This document shows positions 43,840 to 52,902 of a stretch of DNA of 64,000 nt, one piece after another. A model generated the notes under the pieces. That model was not told the DNA's origin and made no database searches. It saw only the letters and a program-made list of their open reading frames with translations. The stretch covers positions 62,001-126,000 of the forward strand of contig NZ_JACSPZ010000009.1 in assembly GCF_014836905.1 (NCBI RefSeq), given 5' to 3'. How positions within the stretch are numbered: position 1 is the first letter of the stretch; every line of letters begins with the position of its first letter. Source of the stretch: Solibacillus faecavium. Lineage in GTDB: Bacteria; Bacillota; Bacilli; Bacillales_A; Planococcaceae. The translations under genes and the position numbers were made by a program.

Positions 43840-45114
43840 ATGAAAAAAAATCGTTGGTTAATTGCTGCATCTGCCATTGCTATTCACCTTTCAATCGGTG
43901 GTGCGTATGCATATAGTGTGTATAAAAATCCAATCGCAACAGAACTTGGTTGGGATGCATCACAAATTACTATTGCTTTTACAATTATGATGGGACTAGC
44001 TGGTTTTGCTGCAGCATTATTTGGTAGTACAGTAGAAAAGTTAGGACCTAGAAAAGCAGCAATGGTTGCTGCAGTTCTATTCGGTTTAGGACAAGGTGGC
44101 GCAGGTATTGCGATCGCTATGGATTCTGTTGTTTTATATTGGCTAACATACGGGTTACTAAGTGGTCTCGGGATGGGGATTGGTTATATTGCACCGGTAT
44201 CGACGCTTGTTAAATGGTTCCCTAATCGTCGCGGTTTAGCGACAGGGATGGCTGTATTAGGATTTGGATCTGGTGCATTAATCACCGCGCCAGTTGCTGC
44301 AAACTTAATGCAGGCTGTAGGGATATCAAATACGTATTATATTTTAGGGATTAGTTATTTTCTATTAATGATTGCTGGAGCGCTTTATATTGCGCCACCT
44401 AAACCAGGTGATGTAGAAGACATGGTTGCTACAGGAAAAGCAAAATCACAGGAAATTGCACAAATGTCTGCTCGTGAAGCGGTTCGTACAAAGCAATTCT
44501 GGATGCTTTGGTCTATGCACTTAATTAACGTAACTTCTGGTTTAATGATGATTTCAGTAGCCTCTCCAATGGCACAGGAAATTGCCGGACTGTCAGTAGC
44601 AGCTGCTGCAACTATGGTTGGTTTAATGGGTCTATTTAATGGTGGTGGTCGTTTACTTTGGGCGGCTGGATCAGATTATATCGGACGCTCTAATGTGTTT
44701 GTAATTTTCTTCACGATTCAGTTAATTGCCTTTATTACATTACCGTTTACGACAAACGCTATTCTATTACAATTATTCATATTCTTAGTAGTTAGTTGTT
44801 ATGGCGGTGGTTTCTCGAACTTACCGGCATTCGCGAGTGATTTATTCGGTACGAAGCAACTTGGGGTTATTCATGGCTATTTATTAACTACATGGTCACT
44901 TGGTGGTATTTTTGGTCCGATTATCGTATCAACAATTCACGAAGCGACAAACAGTTATATTCCAGTATTTTATCTATTCAGCTTCTTAATCGCTATTTCA
45001 TTAGGTATTTCTTTACTATTACGTTCAGATTTAAACAAACTGAAAAAACAGCGTGTAAAAGAAGAGGAAAAAAGCAAAAACAAAGGGAAACAGGGAGCAG
45101 CCGCTCATTCATAA
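43840..45114 (+). CDS. MFS transporter, oxalate/formate antiporter (OFA) family
   Basis: 424 aa, 12 membrane helices. The N-terminus 'HLSIGGAYAYSVYKNPIATELGW' and 'GLLSGLGMGIGYIAPVSTLVKWFPNRRGLATGMAVLGFGSGALI' are typical of the OFA branch (YhjX-like). Such proteins exchange small carboxylates, but the substrate here is open. Basic C-terminal tail. RBS GAGGGGG. A strong terminator follows. Confidence 0.92.
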   Translation: MKKNRWLIAASAIAIHLSIGGAYAYSVYKNPIATELGWDASQITIAFTIMMGLAGFAAALFGSTVEKLGPRKAAMVAAVLFGLGQGGAGIAIAMDSVVLYWLTYGLLSGLGMGIGYIAPVSTLVKWFPNRRGLATGMAVLGFGSGALITAPVAANLMQAVGISNTYYILGISYFLLMIAGALYIAPPKPGDVEDMVATGKAKSQEIAQMSAREAVRTKQFWMLWSMHLINVTSGLMMISVASPMAQEIAGLSVAAAATMVGLMGLFNGGGRLLWAAGSDYIGRSNVFVIFFTIQLIAFITLPFTTNAILLQLFIFLVVSCYGGGFSNLPAFASDLFGTKQLGVIHGYLLTTWSLGGIFGPIIVSTIHEATNSYIPVFYLFSFLIAISLGISLLLRSDLNKLKKQRVKEEEKSKNKGKQGAAAHS

Positions 45115-45130
45115 GGGGTTTTAATAGAGA

Positions 45131-45170
45131 TGATTCGGAAGTCACAAACTTTCGAGTCATCTTTTTTTCA
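45131..45170 (+). terminator. Terminator of the OFA-type transporter
   Basis: GATGATTCGGAAGT / ACTTTCGAGTCATC stem with T7. Confidence 0.88.
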
Positions 45171-45204
45171 TGGTATGATTATTTCAATAAAACTCGAGCG
45201 AGGG

Positions 45205-45645
45205 ATGAAATTGCTTTTTACAATTACGCTTTATTTACATATTTTAAGTGTCATCGTCGCTACCGGTCCGCTTTTCGCGATCTTCCCCATACTAAAACGA
45301 ATGGAAAAGGCACAAACGCATGATTTCCCTAGCTATATAACGGCTTTACAAGGTTTGCTGAGAGCTGTGGCAAATGGTGGCCATTTCATTGTGCCTACCG
45401 GTTTCGTTTTAATTTATTTTAGTGGGTGGTCTTGGACATCTCCCTGGCTTATTGTGACATATATCGTTATGGGATTTTCTTTATATTTTATGGCCCTTGC
45501 TTTTAAGCCTGCCATGAATTTTGCTAAAAGTGCACAGTTTGAAAAAGAACAGTTTATTCATATGATGAAAAGCGCTACCTGGAAATATATCTTTTTAATG
45601 GGATTCTTTCTTTGGCTTATGATCGCAAAACCTGACTTTTGGTGA
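45205..45645 (+). CDS. Four-helix membrane protein (DUF2269-like)
   Basis: 146 aa, four membrane helices. The opening 'LHILSVIVATGPLFAIFPILKRME' with a His in helix 1, and 'GGHFIVPTGFVLIYFSGWSW' with another His, resemble the DUF2269 group of small integral membrane proteins, some of which may bind heme. Function unknown. Start is ambiguous: the ATG at 45205 directly touches GCGAGGG, while a TTG at 45211 lies 6 nt after it and is at least as good. Confidence 0.75.
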   Translation: MKLLFTITLYLHILSVIVATGPLFAIFPILKRMEKAQTHDFPSYITALQGLLRAVANGGHFIVPTGFVLIYFSGWSWTSPWLIVTYIVMGFSLYFMALAFKPAMNFAKSAQFEKEQFIHMMKSATWKYIFLMGFFLWLMIAKPDFW

Positions 45646-45663
45646 TATAGTCGGGTTTTTTCT
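45628..45663 (+). terminator. Terminator overlapping the DUF2269-like stop
   Basis: AAACCTGACT / AGTCGGGTTT stem with T6. Confidence 0.85.
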
Positions 45664-45748
45664 CGTTTCTACGGGTATTACCTCTATTAATTTTGAAAAT
45701 AAGAGTGGTACAATCACTATAAGAGATGCTTTTTAGGGAGGGATTTTC

Positions 45749-46936
45749 ATAAATCGTCAACATTTAAGTGTAATTTTAGGGGGAATTCTATTTTTAGCTG
45801 TTGCTATGGGTATTAGCCGCTTTGCATTCACGCCGATTTTACCATTCATGCGTGTCGATGAAAATTTATCCTTTACACAAGGCGGCTGGCTCGCTTCAAG
45901 CAACTATATTGGCTATTTTATTGGAGCATTGTGGGCCGGATTTATTTATAAATCAAAAAAGAACTTTCTATTATTAAATGTTGTCATGAATGTCACTTCG
46001 ATTCTTTTAATGGGATTAGTAGATTCATACTTCATTTGGATCGTGTTACGCTTTATTGCTGGCTTAACGAGTGGGTTTATCTTTGTTCTGACATTAAGCA
46101 TCGTGATGGATTATTTGGCAGCGCATTTACTAACGCGCTGGAGTGGTTATTTATTTAGTGGAATCGGCATTGGCATTGCATTATCAGGACTTTTAGTACC
46201 ATTCTTTGAAACAAGTTTCCGCTGGCAAGGTTCTTGGCTTGGACTCGGTTTGTTATCTGCATTATTTTTAGCGACGACACTATTTTTATGGCGTCACTTA
46301 CAAGTACTTAATCATGTAAAGGCACCAAAATCCGAGGATAGCAATATTTGGCGCGGTTTCATGCCATGGCTGATTATTGCATATGGCTTAGAAGGATTAG
46401 GTTATATTATCACAGGGACTTTTCTTGTGGACATTATATATAATATCGAGGCACTTAGCGCATATGCAGGTTATAGTTGGGTATTGGCTGGACTGGCCGC
46501 CATTCCATCAGCACCGATTTGGATGAAATTGATGTCCCGTTATTCAACGATTTCTATGCTGGCTTTAGCGTATGCGATGCAAATAATCGGCATCCTGCTT
46601 CCTGTGCTGTCACAATCCGTGTGGAGCGTATTGTTGTCGGCCATTTCCTTTGGTTTTACATTTGTTGGACTCGTTACTATGTCAACAGCATACGCAAGAC
46701 AGTTATATCCAAAGCAAAGTGCCTACGTTGTTTCCATACTGACAACCTTTTATGCTATTGGACAAATAATCGGTCCTGTTATTGCGGGTCGTTTGGAAAC
46801 TTATTTCCTCACATATAAAGCCCCCCTCCTTTTTGCGGGAGGAACAGTAACATTAGCTCTTATCATATTACTGGTCGGGTATTTTTATAGTAGGAAAAAG
46901 CCTATTCACGTTGGCCATGAAATGATGCAACCATAA
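45749..46936 (+). CDS. YbfB/YjiJ-family MFS transporter, likely ATA start
   Basis: 395 aa from ATA at 45749, which lies 6 nt after GGGAGGG. The first standard start in frame (ATG 45806) has no RBS and would cut off most of helix 1; the added residues (NRQHLSVILGGILFLAVAM) complete it and run into the family hallmark 'GISRFAFTPILPFM'. 12 membrane helices. Family members are presumed exporters of small molecules; the substrate is unknown. The lipoprotein gene downstream starts 29 nt after the stop. Confidence 0.85.
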   Translation: MNRQHLSVILGGILFLAVAMGISRFAFTPILPFMRVDENLSFTQGGWLASSNYIGYFIGALWAGFIYKSKKNFLLLNVVMNVTSILLMGLVDSYFIWIVLRFIAGLTSGFIFVLTLSIVMDYLAAHLLTRWSGYLFSGIGIGIALSGLLVPFFETSFRWQGSWLGLGLLSALFLATTLFLWRHLQVLNHVKAPKSEDSNIWRGFMPWLIIAYGLEGLGYIITGTFLVDIIYNIEALSAYAGYSWVLAGLAAIPSAPIWMKLMSRYSTISMLALAYAMQIIGILLPVLSQSVWSVLLSAISFGFTFVGLVTMSTAYARQLYPKQSAYVVSILTTFYAIGQIIGPVIAGRLETYFLTYKAPLLFAGGTVTLALIILLVGYFYSRKKPIHVGHEMMQP

Positions 46937-46965
46937 TTTTATAAGAAATGAAATGAGATGAAATA

Positions 46966-47451
46966 GTGAAACGTATTTCCATATATTATATTTCGATGCT
47001 ATTCGTATTGATTGTATTAAGCGGATGCAGTCAAAATGCTGACTCAAAGGCAGATATATTTCAATATAAAAATTCCTATATAGGTGACAACAGTGCGGTT
47101 GGAAATATTGTAAATCAATTAAATGACAGCAATGAACTAAAACAAATTTCCCTTCATACGAAAGAACAACCATATGGCATTACTTTGGAATATAACGATA
47201 TAACAGCAAAAAGTGATAAAGAAATAAAGAAAACTGTTATAGAGAATGCCACGTATCTTTTTGCCTTAATCCAAAATGTAGATTGGGTTACATTCAAATT
47301 TTCGGCTAATGAATTTGCTGTAACAAAAACTGAAATTCAACATTGGTACAATAATCAACTAGACGGCTTTGAAAATGAAGAGGACTTAAAGAAACTAATA
47401 AAAGACCATTTAAATTCTGAGGACTCTGTAAATCAATTTTTTAGAAAGTAA
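46966..47451 (+). CDS. DUF4825-type lipoprotein
   Basis: 161 aa. Lipobox 'LIVLSGCSQN' (Cys about 21) puts it on the outer face of the membrane. 'IFQYKNSYIGDNSAVGNIVNQL' is typical of DUF4825, a domain found in lipoproteins and in BlaR1/MecR1-like sensors; its role is unknown. GTG start with a weak GAGATG RBS. No terminator was recognised after it. Confidence 0.8.
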   Translation: MKRISIYYISMLFVLIVLSGCSQNADSKADIFQYKNSYIGDNSAVGNIVNQLNDSNELKQISLHTKEQPYGITLEYNDITAKSDKEIKKTVIENATYLFALIQNVDWVTFKFSANEFAVTKTEIQHWYNNQLDGFENEEDLKKLIKDHLNSEDSVNQFFRK

Positions 47452-47513
47452 TCGATTTTTTTAATAGGAAACTCTTAAGAAGTGTTTATTAAAAATTAAA
47501 TTAATATTAAACC

Positions 47514-47655
47514 GTTGATTTCCATTCCGGGACCGATGCTTTCCCCGGGCACGGCTCCAGCTAACTAAATTGTGCCTACAACGGCAGGCACAATTTAGTG
47601 GATCTTCCGCGCGTGCGGTTCCCGGTGGAGTCACGGTCCCTCCACTCCAATCAAC
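47514..47655 (-). repeat. Dispersed intergenic repeat, copy R3
   Basis: Begins GTTGATTTCCATTCCGGGAC and ends CTCCACTCCAATCAAC. Core contains the hairpin CTAAATTGTGCCT / AGGCACAATTTAG, absent from the other copies. Fills much of the 441-bp gap 47452-47892; the rest shows nothing recognisable. Confidence 0.8.
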
Positions 47656-47892
47656 TTATTCATCGCTTTAAATAAAGTGAGATACGATATCTACGATGAC
47701 TAGTAATCAATTCAAATTCAATGAACATGAACAATTTGTTCCTGCTAAGCATCTAGTTAAATTTATAATAAAAAGACAAAACTCTCGAGACCATTTGTCA
47801 GCTTCGTTTACCTCCATGCCCCCCTTCCTGCTAATTTACCCAACCCAACTTTAATGCTACGATACCGTTAATAACGTATTTCGGAGGTTATT

Positions 47893-48726
47893 ATGGAAGA
47901 AAAACTTTACTCAATTGGAGAAGTATCGAAATTGGCAAATATATCAATACAAACACTCCGTTACTATGATCAGATCGGTTTATTCAAACCTTCGCATGTC
48001 GATCGTAAAACAAATTACCGGTACTATAAAGACGCACAACTATACTATTTGGACATTATTAAATCACTGAAATATATCGGGGTTTCTTTAGAAGAAATTA
48101 AAGCGGCACAAGCCTTTACCCCAGCAGAGTTACTATCCTTTTTACAGCAGCAGGAAAATGTAATTGAAAAACAGATTAATCGTATGTATGAAATTAAGCA
48201 ATCTTTATATAAAACGAAAAAACAGATGGAGGAACAGCTCGCAATTGATATGCTTGATACGGTTTATTTTAAAAATGAGGAAACAAACCGAATTTTATCG
48301 ATCCATACAAATGAGCTAACACCTTACTATATACCGAACACATACTACAGCTCACTAATCAAAACGCTAGAAGTTGAAAATAGTCTGTTGAGTAATCGAT
48401 ACGGATGCATTTATCCTTATCAGCCATATAATAGCTTGGATGAGCTGCATTATAGTCATATCTTTACCCCACTTATTACAGACAGGTATATTACACACTT
48501 AACAACTGATATGGAAGTTAAAACAATTCCTGCAGGTCGTTATGTATGTATCGCATTTATTTTTGAACCAGACACATACTTAACGCATTACCAAAAGTTA
48601 TATCAATATATAGAAGAAAACCGACTAGAGGTAGTACCCATCGTTTATGAAATTTTTATGCCTATAAATTACTCTCCTAATAAAGCAGACGAATTTATTG
48701 TTGAATTAAAAATAAAACTGAAGTGA
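47893..48726 (+). CDS. MerR-family regulator (BmrR-like)
   Basis: 277 aa. MerR helix-turn-helix 'YSIGEVSKLANISIQTLRYYDQIGLFKPSHVDRKTNYRYY' (5-45), coiled-coil dimer helix (about 75-115), then a GyrI/BmrR-like ligand-binding domain (about 130-277) with 'TIPAGRYVCIAFIF'. It probably binds a drug-like cation and then activates the exporter gene directly downstream, whose promoter has the 19-bp spacer typical of MerR control. RBS CGGAGG. Confidence 0.93.
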   Translation: MEEKLYSIGEVSKLANISIQTLRYYDQIGLFKPSHVDRKTNYRYYKDAQLYYLDIIKSLKYIGVSLEEIKAAQAFTPAELLSFLQQQENVIEKQINRMYEIKQSLYKTKKQMEEQLAIDMLDTVYFKNEETNRILSIHTNELTPYYIPNTYYSSLIKTLEVENSLLSNRYGCIYPYQPYNSLDELHYSHIFTPLITDRYITHLTTDMEVKTIPAGRYVCIAFIFEPDTYLTHYQKLYQYIEENRLEVVPIVYEIFMPINYSPNKADEFIVELKIKLK

Positions 48727-48758
48727 ATAGTTTTTTACAATAATTTAAATCTGAATTA

Positions 48759-48789
48759 TTGACTCTATAGCTACTATAGGGTTTATGTT
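48759..48789 (+). promoter_or_regulatory. MerR-type promoter with dyad operator (19-bp spacer)
   Basis: TTGACT (48759-48764), 19 nt, TATGTT (48784-48789). The spacer holds the dyad AC-T-CTATAG-CTA-CTATAG-G-GT. Over-long spacers with a central dyad are the hallmark of promoters activated by DNA twisting by MerR proteins. Confidence 0.85.
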
Positions 48790-48845
48790 AGAAAGTGCGG
48801 ATTATATTTCTACAGTCATTTTCAACTAAATAAGGAGCAACAAAT

Positions 48846-50009
48846 ATGAGAGAATATAAAGTAACGTTAGGGCTACTGTTATTAAACTTATTCATCGCCT
48901 TTTTAGGAATCGGTTTAGTTATTCCAGTACTTCCAACATTAATGAATGAACTGCAAATAAGCGGAACTGTTGTTGGATATTTAACGGCAGCATTTGCTAT
49001 TGCACAACTTATTGTTTCACCCCTCGCTGGTAAAGCGGTTGATAAATACGGACGTAAAATAATGATCGTCCTAGGTCTATTTATTTTCGGTATTTCGGAA
49101 TTTTTATTCGGGTTAGGTAAAACAATCGAAGTATTATTTATATCCCGTGTATTAGGCGGGATTAGTGCGGCATTTATTATGCCTGCTGTTACAGCTTTTA
49201 TCGCAGATATTACTACGATGGAAACTCGCCCGAAAGCACTTGGCTATATGAGTGCAGCGATTAGTACAGGATTTATTATCGGCCCTGGTATTGGCGGATT
49301 TTTAGCGGATTTCGGTACACGTGTGCCTTTCTATTTTGCGGGAGCGCTCGGTACAACTGCGGCCATTCTGTCGATTATTTTACTGCGCGAACCAGAGCGC
49401 AATGAAGAAAATAATGAAAATGTGCCAAATCAAACATCTGGATTTAAACGTGTTTTGGAGCCGATGTACTTAATTGCCTTTATATTAATTTTTGTCGCAT
49501 CATTTGGACTTGCGGCATTTGAATCGTTCTTTAGCCTGTTCGTTGATCACAAATTTGGCTTTACCCCTACAGATATCGCCATCATCATTACAGGTGGCGC
49601 AATTGTTGGAGCGGTGGCACAAGTAGCTTTGTTTGACCGTTTAGCCCAAAAATGGGGCGAAATTAAACTGATTCGCTATAGCTTAATTTTATCGGGCGTT
49701 TTAGTGTTTTTAATGACGGTTGTCAGCTCGTACTTTGCAATTTTACTCGTTACTTGTATCGTATTTGTCGGATTTGATTTATTCCGCCCTGCTGTAACAA
49801 GCTATTTATCAAAAATTGCTGGCAATGAGCAAGGTTTCGTTGGTGGAATGAACTCTATGTTTACGAGTTTGGCTAATATTTTCGGCCCTATTTTAGGCGG
49901 TATGTTATTTGATATTGATGTTAACTACCCATATTACTTTGCAACGGTTGTCATCTTCTTAGGTATTCTGTTAACATTAATTTGGAAGAAACCTGCATCG
50001 TATATGTAG
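48846..50009 (+). CDS. MFS multidrug exporter (Bmr/NorA-like)
   Basis: 387 aa, 12 membrane helices. '[10 protein letters not shown]'-type motif near residue 22, motif A '[17 protein letters not shown]' and motif C '[25 protein letters not shown]' mark a proton-driven drug antiporter of the Bmr/Blt/NorA group. Paired with the MerR-type regulator upstream and its operator, as in the bmr-bmrR system. RBS AAGGAGC. Confidence 0.93.
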   Translation: MREYKVTLGLLLLNLFIAFLGIGLVIPVLPTLMNELQISGTVVGYLTAAFAIAQLIVSPLAGKAVDKYGRKIMIVLGLFIFGISEFLFGLGKTIEVLFISRVLGGISAAFIMPAVTAFIADITTMETRPKALGYMSAAISTGFIIGPGIGGFLADFGTRVPFYFAGALGTTAAILSIILLREPERNEENNENVPNQTSGFKRVLEPMYLIAFILIFVASFGLAAFESFFSLFVDHKFGFTPTDIAIIITGGAIVGAVAQVALFDRLAQKWGEIKLIRYSLILSGVLVFLMTVVSSYFAILLVTCIVFVGFDLFRPAVTSYLSKIAGNEQGFVGGMNSMFTSLANIFGPILGGMLFDIDVNYPYYFATVVIFLGILLTLIWKKPASYM

Positions 50010-50074
50010 ATTTTTCGTCTTATGTAATTGATTTCTCTGTTATAAAAGTAAATTTGCTTAAGGAGGATTTCATC

Positions 50075-51271
50075 ATGACAACAAAATCAGAACAACTTAT
50101 TTCAACTACAGAAAAATTCGGAGCACACAATTATCACCCCCTGCCAATCGTTATCGAGAAAGCAGAAGGCGCTTGGGTGACAGACCCTGAAGGCAATCGC
50201 TACCTAGATATGCTTTCAGCGTATTCAGCGTTAAACCAAGGACATCGCCACCCTAAAATTATTCAAGCATTAAAGGATCAGGCAGATGCGGTAACACTAA
50301 CTTCCCGTGCTTTCCATAATGCGACATTAGGGGAATGGTACGAGAAGATGTGCAAGCTCACAGGGAAGAATATGGTACTCCCTATGAACACTGGTGCTGA
50401 GGCGGTTGAAACAGCGATTAAAATGGCTCGTCGTTGGGGCTATGAAGTAAAAGAGATCCCTGTAAATCAAGCCAAAATTATTGGTTGTGACGGCAATTTC
50501 CATGGTCGTACGATGGGTGCTGTATCGTTATCATCAGAAGCGGAATATAAACGCGGCTTCGGTCCTATGCTGGAAGGTTTCACTTTAGTTCCATACGGTG
50601 ATATTGAAGCTTTAGAAGCTGCAATTACTCCCGATACAGTAGCATTTATTATAGAACCGATACAAGGTGAAGCAGGTATTATCATCCCAACGGAAGGCTT
50701 TTTAAAAGCTGCCTATGAATTATGTAAAGCAAATAATGTTCTGTTTATTGCAGATGAAATTCAAACTGGCTTATCACGTACGGGAAAACTTTTTGCCTGT
50801 GAATGGGAAGACGTTATTCCAGATGTATGTATTTTAGGTAAAGCGCTAGGCGGTGGTGTTTATCCGATCTCTGCAGTCGTTGCGAATGATGATATTCTTG
50901 GCGTATTCAACCCTGGCTCGCACGGCTCGACATTCGGTGGAAATCCATTAGCATGTGCAGTTTCCATAGCTGCAATTGATGTTCTGTTGGATGAAAAATT
51001 GACAGAGCGTTCACTTGAGTTGGGCAATTACTTTAAAGAGCAACTACAGACGATCGACAATGCTGTGATAAAGGAAGTGCGCGGTCGCGGTCTTTTCATT
51101 GGCTTGGAGCTTCATGAATCGGCTCGTCCGTATTGCGAAAAGCTTGCAGAACGAAAAGTATTATGTAAAGAAACACATGACACAGTGATCCGCTTTGCCC
51201 CACCTTTAATCATTTCAAAAGAGGATTTAGACTGGGCCATCGAGCAAATTAAAGCAGTTTTTAGTGAATAA
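50075..51271 (+). CDS. rocD: Ornithine aminotransferase
   Basis: 398 aa. Class III PLP aminotransferase that moves the delta-amino group of ornithine to 2-oxoglutarate in arginine breakdown. '[20 protein letters not shown]', '[19 protein letters not shown]' , '[12 protein letters not shown]' and the PLP lysine in '[12 protein letters not shown]' match bacterial RocD closely. ATG at 50075 follows AAGGAGG; the frame continues upstream into the previous gene without meaning. No other roc gene is in the window. Confidence 0.95.
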   Translation: MTTKSEQLISTTEKFGAHNYHPLPIVIEKAEGAWVTDPEGNRYLDMLSAYSALNQGHRHPKIIQALKDQADAVTLTSRAFHNATLGEWYEKMCKLTGKNMVLPMNTGAEAVETAIKMARRWGYEVKEIPVNQAKIIGCDGNFHGRTMGAVSLSSEAEYKRGFGPMLEGFTLVPYGDIEALEAAITPDTVAFIIEPIQGEAGIIIPTEGFLKAAYELCKANNVLFIADEIQTGLSRTGKLFACEWEDVIPDVCILGKALGGGVYPISAVVANDDILGVFNPGSHGSTFGGNPLACAVSIAAIDVLLDEKLTERSLELGNYFKEQLQTIDNAVIKEVRGRGLFIGLELHESARPYCEKLAERKVLCKETHDTVIRFAPPLIISKEDLDWAIEQIKAVFSE

Positions 51272-51282
51272 ATAAATTTTAA

Positions 51283-51526
51283 GAGGCTGGGACATAAGTA
51301 GAAATTTCTTTGTATAAGGAAAATACTCTTATTAAGAAATGAATATTATATGAATTGATTGTAGTGAAGGGGCGACTCCTGGGGGAACAGCACGACGCCT
51401 GAGACTACAGGCTCAGGCCGTGCCCCCGGGAAAGCGTCCCCGTAACGGAAATCAATTCTGGCAGAAGCAGAAAAATATCTATTTTTTCTTTGAAAAAATA
51501 GATATTTTTCGTTTTGTCCCAGGCTC
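51283..51526 (+). repeat. Dispersed intergenic repeat, copy R4 (full composite element)
   Basis: Outer inverted ends GAGGCTGGGACA / TGTCCCAGGCTC (11 of 12 matched). The inner core 51355-51457 runs from TTGATTGTAGTGAAGGGGCG to GGAAATCAAT and is in the opposite direction to R2, R3 and R5. An 18-bp hairpin AAAAATATCTATTTTTTC lies at 51471-51508. Copy R1 at the window start matches its first 100 bases. Confidence 0.85.
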
Positions 51527-51554
51527 CATTTTTTATCTTAAGGAGCGATTTTTG

Positions 51555-52112
51555 ATGAAATCACTTTATATTACCGGCTACCGTCCACATGAGCTTGGTA
51601 TTTTTAACGATAAGCATCCAGGTGTCCCTATTATTAAATCAGCACTGCAAAACCAATTACGTACCCTTATAGAGGATGGATTGGAGTGGGTTGTGATTAG
51701 TGGACAGCCAGGTGTTGAAACATGGGCGGCAGAAGTTGTACTAGAGCTAAAAAATGAATATTCCACACTCAAATACTCCATTATAACGCCCTTCTTAGAA
51801 CAAGAGAAAAACTGGAATGAGCATAAACAAGCAGCCTATATGAATATAGTAAATAATGCCGACTTCGTAACAAGTGTGACGAAGCGTCCATACGAAGCAC
51901 CTTGGCAGTTTATTGAAAAAGATAAATTCATCATTGATAATACGGATGCGACATTGCTCGTTTATGATGAGGAAAACGAAGGCTCCCCTAAATATGTGCT
52001 TCGACTCATCGAAAAGTATAAGGAACAGCATGATGAATATGAATTGTTCATGATTAATGCTTACGATTTACAGATGGTGGCGGAGGAAATGCAGCAAGGA
52101 GATAATTGGTAA
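51555..52112 (+). CDS. ypsA: YpsA-family SLOG-fold protein
   Basis: 185 aa. 'LYITGYRPHELGIFNDKHPG' and 'EWVVISGQPGVETWAAEVVLELK' are the Rossmann-like ligand-binding motifs of the YpsA (DUF1273) family, which in B. subtilis influences cell division and may bind a nucleotide. 'NWNEHKQAAY' and 'VTKRPYEAPWQF' are also typical. ATG at 51555 follows AAGGAGCG. Confidence 0.93.
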   Translation: MKSLYITGYRPHELGIFNDKHPGVPIIKSALQNQLRTLIEDGLEWVVISGQPGVETWAAEVVLELKNEYSTLKYSIITPFLEQEKNWNEHKQAAYMNIVNNADFVTSVTKRPYEAPWQFIEKDKFIIDNTDATLLVYDEENEGSPKYVLRLIEKYKEQHDEYELFMINAYDLQMVAEEMQQGDNW

Positions 52113-52220
52113 AGACTCCTTTAATTTTCCCAATTCAGTAAATATTCAGATTATAAATCACCTTTTTGCGGTATAATATATTAAATGAACTTATATATCG
52201 AATAACAAGGAGGCAACATT

Positions 52221-52532
52221 ATGAATCAATTATCGATGATTAACGAAACCACACCCGTAAATATCCCACACCATACGTATAAACGTGAATGTCGCTATAC
52301 GAGAGGTATTAATATTCCCCTTGCAGATATAGAAAAGATATTAAGTGAATTGGATAATGATGCACACATCTATTTTGAATTCCATAATATTGCGAAAGAA
52401 ATTAAGCAAGGGACGTTATTGAACGGCTATGCGGGTCTCGCAAGTACTATATCAGACTATTATAAGCGCGAAAAAAATATGGAAATTCCAGAATTAACGA
52501 ACGGTCAGGATTTTTATGTGAAAATTGTTTAA
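52221..52532 (+). CDS. Hypothetical protein, 103 aa
   Basis: Family not recognised. Cytosolic, mixed alpha/beta: 'RGINIPLADIEKILSELDNDAHIYFEFHNIAKEIKQG' then 'DYYKREKNMEIPELTNGQDFYVKIV'. ATG follows AAGGAGGC by 7 nt and a strong terminator closes it, so it is a real single-gene unit. Confidence 0.78.
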   Translation: MNQLSMINETTPVNIPHHTYKRECRYTRGINIPLADIEKILSELDNDAHIYFEFHNIAKEIKQGTLLNGYAGLASTISDYYKREKNMEIPELTNGQDFYVKIV

Positions 52533-52574
52533 CTATTTATAAGGGGCTGACTTATAAGTGTATAACACAAATAG

Positions 52575-52620
52575 CGACGTCTAAAGCATCGATGAGATTA
52601 ATGCTTTGGACGTTGTTTTA
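52575..52620 (+). terminator. Terminator of the 103-aa gene
   Basis: CGACGTCTAAAGCAT / ATGCTTTGGACGTTG stem with T4. Confidence 0.8.
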
Positions 52621-52671
52621 CATATTTTCTTCAAATTAAATAATTTTTCTAAAAATTAACTAGGTAATCTA

Positions 52672-52704
52672 TTGACTTTCTAATTGATAAAGATTATCAT
52701 TATC
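52672..52704 (+). promoter_or_regulatory. Promoter overlapped by a near-perfect Fur box
   Basis: TTGACT (52672-52677), 17 nt, TATCAT (52695-52700). GATAAAGATTATCATTATC (52686-52704) covers the -10 and differs from the Fur consensus at one base. Same design as the promoter at 8877-8905. Confidence 0.8.
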
Positions 52705-52706
52705 AT

Positions 52707-52861
52707 TGTAAGGCAGACAAATTAGTTGTAGCATATTTTCGATACTGTTCCCCCCAGTTCAGATTCGAAACTCATTAATCACTTTACTCATATTTTGAAA
52801 AGATCTTTATCTTTTCTCCTGAAAGAATGGCAAATCCCCTCACACGATTTGCCATTTTTTT
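52707..52861 (+). ncRNA. Candidate Fur-controlled small RNA 2 (C-rich loops)
   Basis: About 155 nt, no open frame. Hairpin 1 (52737-52770): TTTCGA..CTG / CAG..TCGAAA with six C in the loop (52750-52755). Hairpin 2 (52797-52816): GAAAAGAT / ATCTTTTC. Hairpin 3 is the terminator (52827-52861) with loop CCCCTCACACG. C-runs in loops are how the iron-sparing RNA FsrA pairs with ribosome binding sites. It ends 41 nt before fumC, so it could instead be an attenuated leader of fumC. Confidence 0.65.
52827..52861 (+). terminator. Terminator of candidate small RNA 2
   Basis: ATGGCAAAT / ATTTGCCAT perfect stem, then seven T. Confidence 0.9.
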
Positions 52862-52902
52862 ATCTAAATTTGGGTATACATATATTAAAGGAGATGATTT
52901 AA

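Noticed and set aside
44892..45323. Frame of 143 codons after the OFA transporter
   Set aside because: Out-of-frame overlap with the transporter and the next gene; it crosses a terminator and has no RBS.
45806..46936. Truncated MFS pseudogene
   Set aside because: The first helix is intact if translation begins at the ATA codon after GGGAGGG; the coding frame has no break.
51283..51526. Insertion sequence
   Set aside because: Inverted ends are present but no transposase frame or target duplication was seen; it fits a non-coding dispersed repeat.
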